Source: Promethearchaeota archaeon (GTDB lineage Archaea > Asgardarchaeota > Lokiarchaeia > Sigynarchaeales > SOKP01). Taken from it: a DNA stretch of 27,831 nt. The DNA lies in contig JAGXOB010000021.1 of NCBI GenBank assembly GCA_019894735.1, positions 3,263 through 31,093 on the forward strand, given 5' to 3'. Both the position numbers and the translations under genes were made by a program. Shown here one piece after another: positions 8,263-15,934 of the stretch (within the stretch, counting starts at the first letter, position 1; each line of letters begins with the position of its first letter). The notes under the pieces are model-generated. The model was not told the origin of the DNA, searched no databases, and saw nothing but the letters and a program-made list of their open reading frames with translations.

Positions 8263-10275
8263 CTAATTTTTATCTAATTCTGAATCTACAATATTTTTAA
8301 TCATATCCTCATCTATTTTAAATGGTAAAGTAATTTGTCCTTTTTCCTTATACTCAACATTCCACTTATACGCGGTGTCAATAGCATTTGTATTTCTCGC
8401 CCAAGCTCTTCTTGCTACTCCACATGTTACATCCCAGTCGATAGCGCTCCGTATTATTACATTAACACGTTCAGATCCATCTAAAACTAATCCAAATCCT
8501 CCATTAATCGCTTTTCCTGTCCCTACACCTCCTCCATTAGATAGTACACACATTGTCATACCTCGGGCTATGTTTCCCGCCCAACTATGGTGAGCCATAT
8601 CTGCCATAATATTACTTCCGTCTTTTATATTTGATGTCTCTCTAAATGGAGAATCTGTGCCAGATACATCGTGATGGTCTCTACCGAGCATGATAGGCCC
8701 TATATCTCCAGATCTAACTAACTCGTTAAATTTTAAAGCGATTTTTACGCGTGATTCCATATCAGCATATAATATACGAGCTTGTGAACCAACTACTAAT
8801 TTATTCCTTTCAGCGTTTTTAATCCAATGCCAATTATCACGGTCTTGAGCTCTACGGTTTGGATCTATACAAGATAGAGCAACTTGATCTGTTTTCGTTA
8901 AATCTGAATGTTTTAAGCTTAAACATACCCACCTGAAAGGCCCATATCCATAATCAAAGCATAATGGCCCCATGATATCTTCAACATAAGAAGGAAAGAT
9001 GAAACCGTTTTTGGGATCTCCATCAATCGCGATTTCTTGAACTCCAGCGTCATAAACAGCTTTAAGAAAGGAATTACCGTAATCCCAGAATTTTGTTCCT
9101 CTATTAACCATAATTTTTATTAGGTTAAATTGCTCACTCAACGATTCATCAACTAATCTTTCAAATTTTTTTCTGTCAGACTTCAATAAACTCCTACCTT
9201 CTTCGAATGTTAGACTAAAAGGAGTATAACCTCCTTCATAAGGAGCATGACAAGATGTCTGATCTGAGGCAAGCTCAACTTCAATATTATTATCGACAAC
9301 ATATTTCCAGACATCTACAACATTTCCATGATATGCTATTGAAATTGATTCTTTCTTTTCTTTAAATTCTTCAACCCAATTGAAAATTTCTTCAAGGTTA
9401 TTTGAACTTTTGCTTACCCATCCTTGTTCGTAACGTGTTTCAATGCGAGATTTATCAACTTCTGCTATAATTCCGATACCACCTGCAATTTCTATCGCTT
9501 TAGCTTGGGCACCACTCATTCCTCCTAATCCAGAAGTAATGAACAAAACACCTCTAAGTCCTTCGTCGGAAGGTATTCCTAGATAAAGTCTTCCTGCATT
9601 TAGTAATGTAATATATGTCCCGTGAACGATTCCTTGAGGGCCGATATACATCCAGCCACCACTTGTCATTTGGCCATAATTTGCGACGCCCAAAGCCGAA
9701 ACTCTATGGAATTCTTCGGGTGTGTCGAATAATCCAACCATTAAACCGTTAGTCATAATTACACGTGGAGCATCTCTTTTGCTAGGGAATAAACCAAGGG
9801 GATGACCAGACATAACAACAAGTGTTTGATCCTCTTGCAATTGCTCCAAGTACATCCTAATTAAAATGTATTGCATCCAATTTTGACACACTTGTCCACT
9901 CTCACCATAAGTTACTAATTCATAGGGATATAGTGCAACATCAAAATCTAAATTGTTATCGATCATAAGTTGTATTGCTCGTGCTTCAAGAATACCTTTA
10001 TACTCATTGATGGGCTTAGCTCTTATGTGTTCGGATGGTCGATAACGGTAAGCATAAATTCTTCCCTTATTAGTTAACTCACTTAGAAATTCGGGGGCAA
10101 GTTGGGTATGTAAGCTTTCAGGGACATATCTTAACGCATTTTTTAGAGCAATAACTGTTTCATCACGAGTTAAGTTATATCCACGACTTGGAGCTCTACG
10201 AATACCTAGTTTGAACACTGGATCAAGTGGTAATTTATCAGGTAATTTAATTTTCATTGCTTTAGTAATGTCCAT
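8263..10275 (-). CDS. hutU: Urocanate hydratase, long form
   Basis: Adds water to urocanate to form imidazolonepropionate using tightly bound NAD+ as an electrophile. Recognisable stretches are SGHPLGLFPS, NYGQMTSGGWMYIGPQGIVHGT, the nucleotide loop TSGLGGMSGAQAKA, the LASDQTSCHAPYEGGY loop, and near the C-terminus GRDHHDVSGTDSPFRET and the glycine-rich NGGGVGTGKAINGG. The 670-residue length matches the long class that includes animal UROC1 rather than the ~555-residue enzymes of Bacillus and Pseudomonas; the extra length is in an N-terminal extension and an insertion. The ATG at 10275 is the first start after a short AT-rich leader with a TATA-like sequence. It is the first gene of the hutU-hutH-hutI operon, and is divergent from a small YwbE-like gene. 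Confidence 0.95.
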   Translation of the reverse strand: MDITKAMKIKLPDKLPLDPVFKLGIRRAPSRGYNLTRDETVIALKNALRYVPESLHTQLAPEFLSELTNKGRIYAYRYRPSEHIRAKPINEYKGILEARAIQLMIDNNLDFDVALYPYELVTYGESGQVCQNWMQYILIRMYLEQLQEDQTLVVMSGHPLGLFPSKRDAPRVIMTNGLMVGLFDTPEEFHRVSALGVANYGQMTSGGWMYIGPQGIVHGTYITLLNAGRLYLGIPSDEGLRGVLFITSGLGGMSGAQAKAIEIAGGIGIIAEVDKSRIETRYEQGWVSKSSNNLEEIFNWVEEFKEKKESISIAYHGNVVDVWKYVVDNNIEVELASDQTSCHAPYEGGYTPFSLTFEEGRSLLKSDRKKFERLVDESLSEQFNLIKIMVNRGTKFWDYGNSFLKAVYDAGVQEIAIDGDPKNGFIFPSYVEDIMGPLCFDYGYGPFRWVCLSLKHSDLTKTDQVALSCIDPNRRAQDRDNWHWIKNAERNKLVVGSQARILYADMESRVKIALKFNELVRSGDIGPIMLGRDHHDVSGTDSPFRETSNIKDGSNIMADMAHHSWAGNIARGMTMCVLSNGGGVGTGKAINGGFGLVLDGSERVNVIIRSAIDWDVTCGVARRAWARNTNAIDTAYKWNVEYKEKGQITLPFKIDEDMIKNIVDSELDKN

Positions 10276-10277
10276 AC

Positions 10278-10288
10278 TTTAACCTAAC
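10278..10288. repeat. 11-base inverted repeat flanking the YwbE-like gene, left copy
   Basis: The plus strand reads TTTAACCTAAC; the exact reverse complement GTTAGGTTAAA occurs at 10681-10691, immediately after the YwbE-like stop codon. This copy lies three bases upstream of the hutU ATG, so on the minus strand GTTAGGTTAAA occupies the hutU leader. TTAGGTTAAA also occurs at 15863-15872. Function, if any, is unknown and chance is possible. Confidence 0.35.
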
Positions 10289-10296
10289 ATTAATTT

Positions 10297-10307
10297 GTAT
10301 ATATATT
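10297..10307 (-). promoter_or_regulatory. Putative TATA box of the hutUHI operon
   Basis: The minus strand reads AATATATATAC centred about 27 bases before the hutU ATG. In archaea the TATA box lies about 25 bases before the transcription start, so this placement predicts a leaderless or nearly leaderless hutU transcript. The flanking region to 10476 is otherwise AT-rich, and I see no clear repressor site apart from the inverted repeat next to the start codon. Confidence 0.45.
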
Positions 10308-10420
10308 CTAGAGTAAATGTATCATATCACTAAAAAATGTTCCAAATGGAATTCAAATTTTATAAAACTTTTTTTTATTCTTACCTGAAAAATAGCGATG
10401 AGATAAAGGGAAAAGATAAA

Positions 10421-10462
10421 ATGAATGGAACTATTTTCGTATTAAAGAAGACCTACAAGTAA
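10421..10462 (+). pseudogene. Possible decayed partial copy of the start of the YwbE-like gene
   Basis: An ATG opens a 13-codon frame, MNGTIFVLKKTYK, before a stop. The DNA ATGAATGGAACTA resembles the real start TTGAAGGGAACTAA at 10477, and TCGTATTAAAGAA followed by GACC recurs at 10537-10554 with one extra A. This looks like a short duplication with an internal deletion, or by chance a small leader peptide. The evidence is only about 25 matching bases. Confidence 0.3.
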
Positions 10463-10476
10463 CTTGAGTAATTAAA

Positions 10477-10680
10477 TTGAAGGGAACTAAGCGAGTAGAT
10501 ATTAAACTTGGTATGCAAGTTTTAATCGTATTAAAGAAAGACCAACGATCTGGTAAGTTAACGGAGGGTATTGTCAAAGATGTGCTTACAAATTCTCCTA
10601 ATCACCATCATGGGATTAAAGTTAGGTTGAGGAGCGGTGAAGTTGGCCGAGTAAAAAAAATAGTTAGCTCTAAACAATAG
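10477..10680 (+). CDS. YwbE family protein
   Basis: A 67-residue basic protein resembling the small YwbE family found in bacteria and some archaea. Family features are the opening RVDIKLGMQVLIVLKKDQRSG, a TEGIVKDVLTNSPNHHHGIKV stretch with a histidine cluster at residues 46-48, and the end VRLRSGEVGRVKKI. It reads as a KOW-like small beta-barrel, which suggests nucleic-acid or ribosome association, but the family has no settled function. The start is a TTG at 10477; in-frame stops lie just upstream, so no longer form is possible. It diverges from the hutU operon and converges on the AOR gene (53-base gap). A short partial copy of its 5' end may lie just upstream at 10421. Confidence 0.8.
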   Translation: MKGTKRVDIKLGMQVLIVLKKDQRSGKLTEGIVKDVLTNSPNHHHGIKVRLRSGEVGRVKKIVSSKQ

Positions 10681-10691
10681 GTTAGGTTAAA
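10681..10691. repeat. 11-base inverted repeat flanking the YwbE-like gene, right copy
   Basis: GTTAGGTTAAA starts on the base after the YwbE-like stop codon and is the exact reverse complement of 10278-10288. The two copies bracket the gene and its promoter region, spanning about 414 bases. No target-site duplication or mobile gene is visible. Confidence 0.35.
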
Positions 10692-10733
10692 ATATAATTG
10701 AGTAAAACAATAAAAAAAGTTAAATTAAGAAAA

Positions 10734-12572
10734 TTATAAATTTTCTAAACCTAGATCTTTAAGTTTCTTTTGATTTGGATAACCTGAGTCTTTATCGAAT
10801 TGGCGATAATCGTAATAAGCATCTTTCAATCTTTGAAAGTTCGGAGTTTTTCCCGCTGAACCTCCCTCATTTACGGGATTAAGTACGATCTTTGGTAATC
10901 TATCATCCGCTGGAGTGAGTCCCATCTTCAAGTTGAACAATCTTTTAATCATGTAAATGCGTTCCCCCAACTTTTTAAAATCCTCCATATTTAGATTTAA
11001 ACCCGTTGCTGTTGTTACCATATCTAGAATCATCTTGGACGGAGGATTAGCAAACGAACATATAATTAACGAGGCATATAACGCACGGTAATCTTGAAGA
11101 CGGGCACAAAATTCTGCCATTGGCTCATCGTCTTGGTACCAATCAACATTAACTTCGATTCCAAAATCACTAAATGGTAAACCTAGAATTGCCATATAAG
11201 CATCACATGAAGTATGACAGGGCCCTCGAGGTGTAGCTAAGGCATAACCTACAGCCATACCATACATTCGCCGCAAATCATGGTAAGGTATCTCCATTCC
11301 GTAAACTGTAGCGATTTCATCTTGCGGGATATTGAATTTTTTTCCAACATAATCGGAACCTTCCGCCATGGTATCTCCAATTCCCTCCCTCAATGCGATT
11401 TTTCTTAATAGATCAAGTGCGGGATTGATTTCTCCCCATTTTGGCTCTAATCCATTCATATCTTCAGAACTTAATTTACCACTATTAAAGAGATTATAAA
11501 CAAATGAAATAGTGCTACTACCACTAATAGTATCTATTCCATAATCATTACAGAGGTAATTTGCTCTCTGAATTCCTTCAAGATTATCATTCAATATCAT
11601 AGAACCAAATCCTGCCACAGTTTCGTATTCGGCCGCTTCAATTTCACCATTGGTTTTAAATTCCCCCTCATCGATTTTTGTTCTCTTTGAACAACCAATT
11701 GGACAGGAAAAGCAGGGATAACTTCCAGTGAATATTTTTTCGAAAGCGGTTGAACCAGATATATTAAATGCACCTTCCCATGTTCCCTGTGTCCAGTATT
11801 TTATTGGTAATTCGCCTGAAGCATTATACATGTCAACCCCACTCGATGTTCCTAGATCTCCAAACATTTGTGTTGCAAACGCAGAATTTATAGCATCAAT
11901 AGTTGTTTTTACTGCTTCCTTATATTCTTCAGGAGCAAAAGCATCATATTTCCTTTTTGTTCCTCTAACGGTAATTGCTTTCAATTTTTTTGACCCCATT
12001 ACAGCTCCCATACCTGTTCTACCAGCAGCTTTATCTTCAGAAGCAACAATAGCGTATTTTACAAGATTTTCACCTGCTTGTCCTATACATGCAACTCGAG
12101 TTAATGGGGATCCTGATTTTTCTTTCAATATTTTAGCTGTTTCAAATATCCCCATACCCCACAAATCCGTAGCATCCTTGATTTCTGCTCCGTTCTCTTT
12201 TATATCTAGATATACAGGACTTTCAGATGCTCCTTTAATCACTATTCCATCGTAACCTGTTTTTTTTAATTCTGGACCAAAAAATCCTCCACAGTTAGAT
12301 TCTCCCCATATCCCTGTTAAAGGGGATTTGGCACAAACAACGAATCTTCCACTTGTTGGTGCGTTAGAGCCGCAAAAAAGACCGGTCATGAACATTAAGA
12401 TATTGTCTGGTGAAAGTGGGTCAGTATCTTTGTCAATCTTACTGTATAAGTATCTACATGCATATCCCGCACCTCCGAGGAATTTCTCAGCAATAGAATC
12501 TTTGATTAGTTCTTCACTAATCTCTTTGTTGTCTAGATTAACTACTAAAAGCTTTCCTTCAAAACCTTTCAT
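10734..12572 (-). CDS. aor: Aldehyde:ferredoxin oxidoreductase family tungsten enzyme
   Basis: Oxidises aldehydes to carboxylic acids with ferredoxin as acceptor, or works in reverse, in the anaerobic cytoplasm. The 612-residue length is normal. The [4Fe-4S] ligands are C287, C290, C294 in CFSCPIGC and C505. Other marks are GRTGMGAVMGSKKLKAI, EYETVAGFGS (residues 314-323), the first pterin motif DYGIDTIS, and HDLRRMYG (H431). The second pterin motif, normally D-x-x-G-L-[CD], reads ASLIIC here (500-505), lacking the Asp and the Gly seen in Pyrococcus AOR, so the substrate or pterin contact may differ. The ATG at 12572 aligns with the usual MKGFxGKLLxVNL start. An AT-rich region with inverted repeats precedes it. 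Substrate cannot be told from sequence. Confidence 0.9.
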   Translation of the reverse strand: MKGFEGKLLVVNLDNKEISEELIKDSIAEKFLGGAGYACRYLYSKIDKDTDPLSPDNILMFMTGLFCGSNAPTSGRFVVCAKSPLTGIWGESNCGGFFGPELKKTGYDGIVIKGASESPVYLDIKENGAEIKDATDLWGMGIFETAKILKEKSGSPLTRVACIGQAGENLVKYAIVASEDKAAGRTGMGAVMGSKKLKAITVRGTKRKYDAFAPEEYKEAVKTTIDAINSAFATQMFGDLGTSSGVDMYNASGELPIKYWTQGTWEGAFNISGSTAFEKIFTGSYPCFSCPIGCSKRTKIDEGEFKTNGEIEAAEYETVAGFGSMILNDNLEGIQRANYLCNDYGIDTISGSSTISFVYNLFNSGKLSSEDMNGLEPKWGEINPALDLLRKIALREGIGDTMAEGSDYVGKKFNIPQDEIATVYGMEIPYHDLRRMYGMAVGYALATPRGPCHTSCDAYMAILGLPFSDFGIEVNVDWYQDDEPMAEFCARLQDYRALYASLIICSFANPPSKMILDMVTTATGLNLNMEDFKKLGERIYMIKRLFNLKMGLTPADDRLPKIVLNPVNEGGSAGKTPNFQRLKDAYYDYRQFDKDSGYPNQKKLKDLGLENL

Positions 12573-12599
12573 TTTGATAACACTTTAAGATTTTATACT

Positions 12600-12636
12600 A
12601 TATGCATATTTTATTTGCATATAATTATATTTGCAA
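12600..12636. promoter_or_regulatory. Nested inverted repeats in the AOR promoter region
   Basis: Upstream of the AOR ATG (12572) lie ATATGCA (12600-12606) and its reverse complement TGCATAT (12616-12622). Overlapping these are TTGCA (12615-12619) and TGCAA (12632-12636), enclosing the perfect palindrome ATATAATTATAT (12619-12630). The cluster is 28-64 bases upstream of the start, where a TATA box and an operator would be expected, so regulator binding is plausible but unproven. Confidence 0.4.
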
Positions 12637-12679
12637 TTAGTAAGAGTTCATTTATATTTTCCCAAAAAGCAAGCAAGTT

Positions 12680-14410
12680 TTATTTAAATATCTTCACTTC
12701 ACGAGCTTCTAGTTTTTCAAGAGAAACAGGAAATTTTTTTAGGTTATTACGTTCAATGTTTAAATATTGAAGCGAGGAGAGAGATTCTATTGACTCTGGT
12801 AGATCTATAATAGAATTTGTCCTTAAAAACAAATACTTTAAAGATTCCAACTTACCAATTGAATCAGGAATATGTGTTAATTCATTATTACCTAAATACA
12901 GATATTTTAAATTTTCAAGTTCACCGATGGTGCTTGGTATCTCCTTTAAATTATTATAATATAAGTATAATCTTTTAAGAGATTTAAGAGATCCTATTGA
13001 ATCGGGGATTTTATTTATAGCATTTTTCCCCAAATCTAAGTTTTCTAATGTGGATAACGAGCCTATAGAACTTGGAATGGTTTCTAAACGATTGAAGCCT
13101 AAAATTAGATTTTTTAATACGGGTAATTTACCTATAGAAGGTATCAAACTGATTAACTTATTAGTAGAAAGATCGAGTTCTTTTAAGGAATTTAATGAAC
13201 CAATTGACTCTGGTAGAATTGTTAATTGGTTTTTACTTAAATCTAATACTTCTAGAGATTTCAAATTGCCTAGCGAATCAGGTAGTTTTTTCAATTTATT
13301 ATCGTACAAATCCAATTCTTTTAAAGTTGCGAGGTTTCCAATAGAATTAGGAAGCTCTTCTAGTTCGTTGCGATCACTTTTTAATGATTCTAGGGATCTT
13401 AAATTACAAATAGATTCAGGAAGAGATTTAAGTATATTCCTATCAATCTTGAGAGATTTTAAATAAGCTAAATTGCCAAGATCTGGTAATTCAGTTAATT
13501 GGTTGTTAGTTATTTCTAGTTTTAGAAGTAATTCAAGTAAATTAATAGATTTAGGAAGTTCAGTTAAAAAATTAGAAGTTACATCTAAATTCTCTAACGA
13601 TTTAAGAGACCCAATAGATTCAGGAAGAAACGGAAGTTTATTAGACATTAATCCAAGATACTTGAGGTTTTTCAAATTGCATATAGAATCAGGTAAGTAC
13701 GTTAAATTATTACCTTTCAAGAATAGAGAAGATAAAGCTGATAAATTACCTATTGAACTCGGTAATTTTGTTAATTTGTTACTCCGAAGATTTAATCTTT
13801 TTAATGAACTTAAAGAACCTATAGATTCTGGCAATATGGTTAAATTATTACTTCCCAAATAAAATAACTTTAAAGATTTGAGATTTCCAATTGAATTTGG
13901 AAGTTCGTTAATCTCGTTATGACTTAAATCTAAAGATTTTAGATTTTCTAAAGCCCCTATGGTCTCGGGGATTTTATGTAAAGAGTTTTCGCTCAAATCC
14001 AACAAAGTAAGACAATTTAATGAACTTATTGTATCTGGTAATTCCGTTAATCGGTTCGTTTCCAAGTGTAATTCTTTTAAAGAAGATAAGGAGTAAATCG
14101 CTTTAGGCAATTTCACTAATTTATTTTCACTAAGGTCCAAAGTGTCAAGTGATGAAATAAAACAGAGCTCTTCAGGTATAACTTTTAACTTGTTACCTCT
14201 TACTAATAATTTTTTTAAAAACGGGAGTGTCGTTATTTTTTCAGGTATTATCGTTAAACCACATGAAAATAAACTCAATCCGTCAACATGGTCATTTTCT
14301 ATGGTGAAACCAAACGTATAGCTTTGAAGATCTGATACTTCTGGAATAGATAAGCCGATTAATTTTTCTAAATAATTTAGAAATTTCTGTTCCTCTTCAC
14401 TAATTGGCAT
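12680..14410 (-). CDS. Intracellular leucine-rich repeat protein (22 LRRs)
   Basis: A 576-residue protein almost wholly made of 23-residue leucine-rich repeats. After a ~55-residue N-terminal part (MPISEEEQKFLNYLEKLIGL..., ending in an LRR-like cap) come 22 repeats of the form P-x-S-I-G-x-L-x-x-L-x-x-L-x-L-x-x-N-x-L-x-x-L, one of which is 22 residues, and a short final partial repeat. There is no signal peptide or membrane helix, so it should be cytoplasmic. The repeat type is that of Shoc2-like and plant Ras-group LRR proteins, and such solenoids bind proteins; the partner is unknown. The ATG at 14410 is preferred over a TTG four codons upstream. It lies between the AOR and iron alcohol dehydrogenase genes, all on one strand, with gaps of 107 and 173 bases, so it probably has its own promoter. 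Confidence 0.9.
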   Translation of the reverse strand: MPISEEEQKFLNYLEKLIGLSIPEVSDLQSYTFGFTIENDHVDGLSLFSCGLTIIPEKITTLPFLKKLLVRGNKLKVIPEELCFISSLDTLDLSENKLVKLPKAIYSLSSLKELHLETNRLTELPDTISSLNCLTLLDLSENSLHKIPETIGALENLKSLDLSHNEINELPNSIGNLKSLKLFYLGSNNLTILPESIGSLSSLKRLNLRSNKLTKLPSSIGNLSALSSLFLKGNNLTYLPDSICNLKNLKYLGLMSNKLPFLPESIGSLKSLENLDVTSNFLTELPKSINLLELLLKLEITNNQLTELPDLGNLAYLKSLKIDRNILKSLPESICNLRSLESLKSDRNELEELPNSIGNLATLKELDLYDNKLKKLPDSLGNLKSLEVLDLSKNQLTILPESIGSLNSLKELDLSTNKLISLIPSIGKLPVLKNLILGFNRLETIPSSIGSLSTLENLDLGKNAINKIPDSIGSLKSLKRLYLYYNNLKEIPSTIGELENLKYLYLGNNELTHIPDSIGKLESLKYLFLRTNSIIDLPESIESLSSLQYLNIERNNLKKFPVSLEKLEAREVKIFK

Positions 14411-14480
14411 AAGAATCTTCAACTACATTAATTATTCATTAGATAATTGATAAATAGTCTAAAAAAGTAATAAAAAATGG

Positions 14481-14489
14481 TATATATAT
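14481..14489 (-). promoter_or_regulatory. Putative TATA box of the LRR gene
   Basis: The minus strand reads CATATATATACC, about 71-79 bases upstream of the LRR ATG, implying a leader of roughly 45 nucleotides. It is within the 173-base gap following alcohol dehydrogenase and just downstream of that gene's oligo-T tracts. Confidence 0.35.
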
Positions 14490-14529
14490 GGTTTAACATT
14501 TCGACAATTTTGATTTAAAAGTCAATAAG

Positions 14530-14550
14530 AAAAAAAAAGTGTTAAAAAAA
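14530..14550 (-). terminator. Oligo-T terminator after the iron alcohol dehydrogenase gene
   Basis: Read on the minus strand, a run of seven Ts is followed by AACAC and nine Ts, starting about 34 bases after the alcohol dehydrogenase stop. Archaeal RNA polymerase terminates at such T tracts without requiring a hairpin. This separates the gene from the LRR gene. Confidence 0.6.
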
Positions 14551-14583
14551 GTTGTTAAAAATTGATTATGAAACATTCTAGAC

Positions 14584-15780
14584 TCAGAAATCGATATCCT
14601 TTCCTTCGTATGCATATTCATATAATTTTCTGAATTGTGCGCCACTGGTTGACCTCGGAGTAAGAACAGAACTGGCATCCTGAAAACACAAATTAACTAA
14701 AGAATCCAAACCTTCTTCAAAATCTTCTTTAGAAACACCAGTTTCTTTGAGACTCATAGGGAAATTAACCTCCTTTTGAAGAGTAACCATTTTATCTATT
14801 ACTTTCTCAGCTGCTTTTTTGTCATCTTCGTTCCAAGAAACCCAACCTAATTGTTTTGCTAATTTAGCGTAAATCTTAATAGCGTCGTCTTTTTCAGAAT
14901 CATTCATAATAAACTGAGTAACATATTTCAGTACAACTCCTACACTCTTACCATGATGTACATGATACATCGAGCCCCACGAATGTCCAAGCGTGTGTCC
15001 TATATGTACTTGTCCATTACCAAAAGCTAAACCCGCAATAGTAGCAGCTTGGTGAAGTAAATCTCTCGCTTCTTGATTTTTTCCGTCTTTATATATTATT
15101 GGTAAGTATTTAAAGATTAATTCTATTGCTTTTAGTGCTAAAGCATTACTAAATTCATTTCTCCATAAAGTTCCCAAACCTTCTATAGCGTGTGAGAGGG
15201 CATCAAAAGCGGTGTTAACAGTTAGTTCTGTAGGCATACCTATTGGAAAAATTGGGTCCACAATAGCGTAAGTTGGTATTAGCCCCCTGTGAAGAAAGAA
15301 GTACTTCTTCCAGATTTCATCTTCATAGCGGGAAATCACAGTAACAAAGGTAGTCTCCGCTCCTGTTCCAGATGTAGTAGGGATAGCAACCATTTTTGCT
15401 TTTTTACCCATATCGTATAAATCATTTCTAAAAGCATGAATGTCATCAAGATTAAAGTCAGGAAATTCATATAAAACCCATACGACTTTAGCAGTATCCA
15501 TAACTGAACCGCCTCCCAATGCTATAATAATATCAGGGGAAAAATTTAAACACTGTTCTCGAGCTTTTAGAACACCTTCCTCTCTTGGATCTGGCACAAC
15601 ATCATCAAAAACTTCATATTGCTTCCCACATTTATCAAGAACATCAGTTAGGATTTTTAAATAACCTAATTCTTTTACCACTTTATCAGTAATAATGAAG
15701 CATTTACCACCAGAAATATTTTCTATAAAATCTATGGAATCAGGCCCGTAGATAATATTAGGGGAAAAGAAAAACCACAT
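14584..15780 (-). CDS. Iron-containing alcohol dehydrogenase
   Basis: NAD(P)-dependent group III alcohol dehydrogenase that interconverts alcohols and aldehydes. The cofactor-binding GGGSVMDTAK is at residues 89-98 and TTSGTGAETT at 135-144. The four metal ligands are D194 and H198 in AFDALSHAIEG, H262 in GQVHIGHTLGH and H276 in HVHHGKSVG, matching FucO-type spacing. The 398-residue length is normal. The ATG at 15780 is the first possible start and has GGTGA about ten bases upstream. It is divergent from the small gene at 15935 and lies upstream of the LRR gene, with AOR further on; alcohol dehydrogenase and AOR could together convert alcohols, aldehydes and acids. Exact substrate (ethanol, butanol, lactaldehyde and others) is not deducible. 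Confidence 0.93.
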   Translation of the reverse strand: MWFFFSPNIIYGPDSIDFIENISGGKCFIITDKVVKELGYLKILTDVLDKCGKQYEVFDDVVPDPREEGVLKAREQCLNFSPDIIIALGGGSVMDTAKVVWVLYEFPDFNLDDIHAFRNDLYDMGKKAKMVAIPTTSGTGAETTFVTVISRYEDEIWKKYFFLHRGLIPTYAIVDPIFPIGMPTELTVNTAFDALSHAIEGLGTLWRNEFSNALALKAIELIFKYLPIIYKDGKNQEARDLLHQAATIAGLAFGNGQVHIGHTLGHSWGSMYHVHHGKSVGVVLKYVTQFIMNDSEKDDAIKIYAKLAKQLGWVSWNEDDKKAAEKVIDKMVTLQKEVNFPMSLKETGVSKEDFEEGLDSLVNLCFQDASSVLTPRSTSGAQFRKLYEYAYEGKDIDF

Positions 15781-15789
15781 TTTATAAAT

Positions 15790-15794
15790 TCACC
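15790..15794 (-). promoter_or_regulatory. Ribosome-binding site of the iron alcohol dehydrogenase
   Basis: GGTGA on the minus strand lies about ten bases upstream of the ATG at 15780, an acceptable archaeal Shine-Dalgarno. It supports the chosen start. Confidence 0.5.
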
Positions 15795-15934
15795 ATCTAA
15801 TTTTTTATTACAATGTAAAATTAAATTTCTATTTTGAAAAATTAATAATACTTATATTTTGTTTAGGTTAAATAAATTATTAACTGAAAAAAAAATAAAA
15901 TCCCTCGGAACAGTAGGAAAAAAGGTTTTTATAA

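Noticed and set aside
11728..12588. Open frames of 86-175 codons opposite the AOR gene
   Set aside because: They lie fully antisense to a protein with clear family motifs and have no recognisable motif of their own.
13050..13862. Long open frames opposite the LRR gene, themselves with repeated SNSF/PIELGS-like units
   Set aside because: They follow from the 69-base periodicity of the LRR gene read on the opposite strand; no start signal or independent coding character is visible.
14493..14678. A 61-codon minus-strand frame overlapping the end of alcohol dehydrogenase
   Set aside because: It is the same DNA as the alcohol dehydrogenase C-terminus in another frame and then enters the oligo-T tracts.
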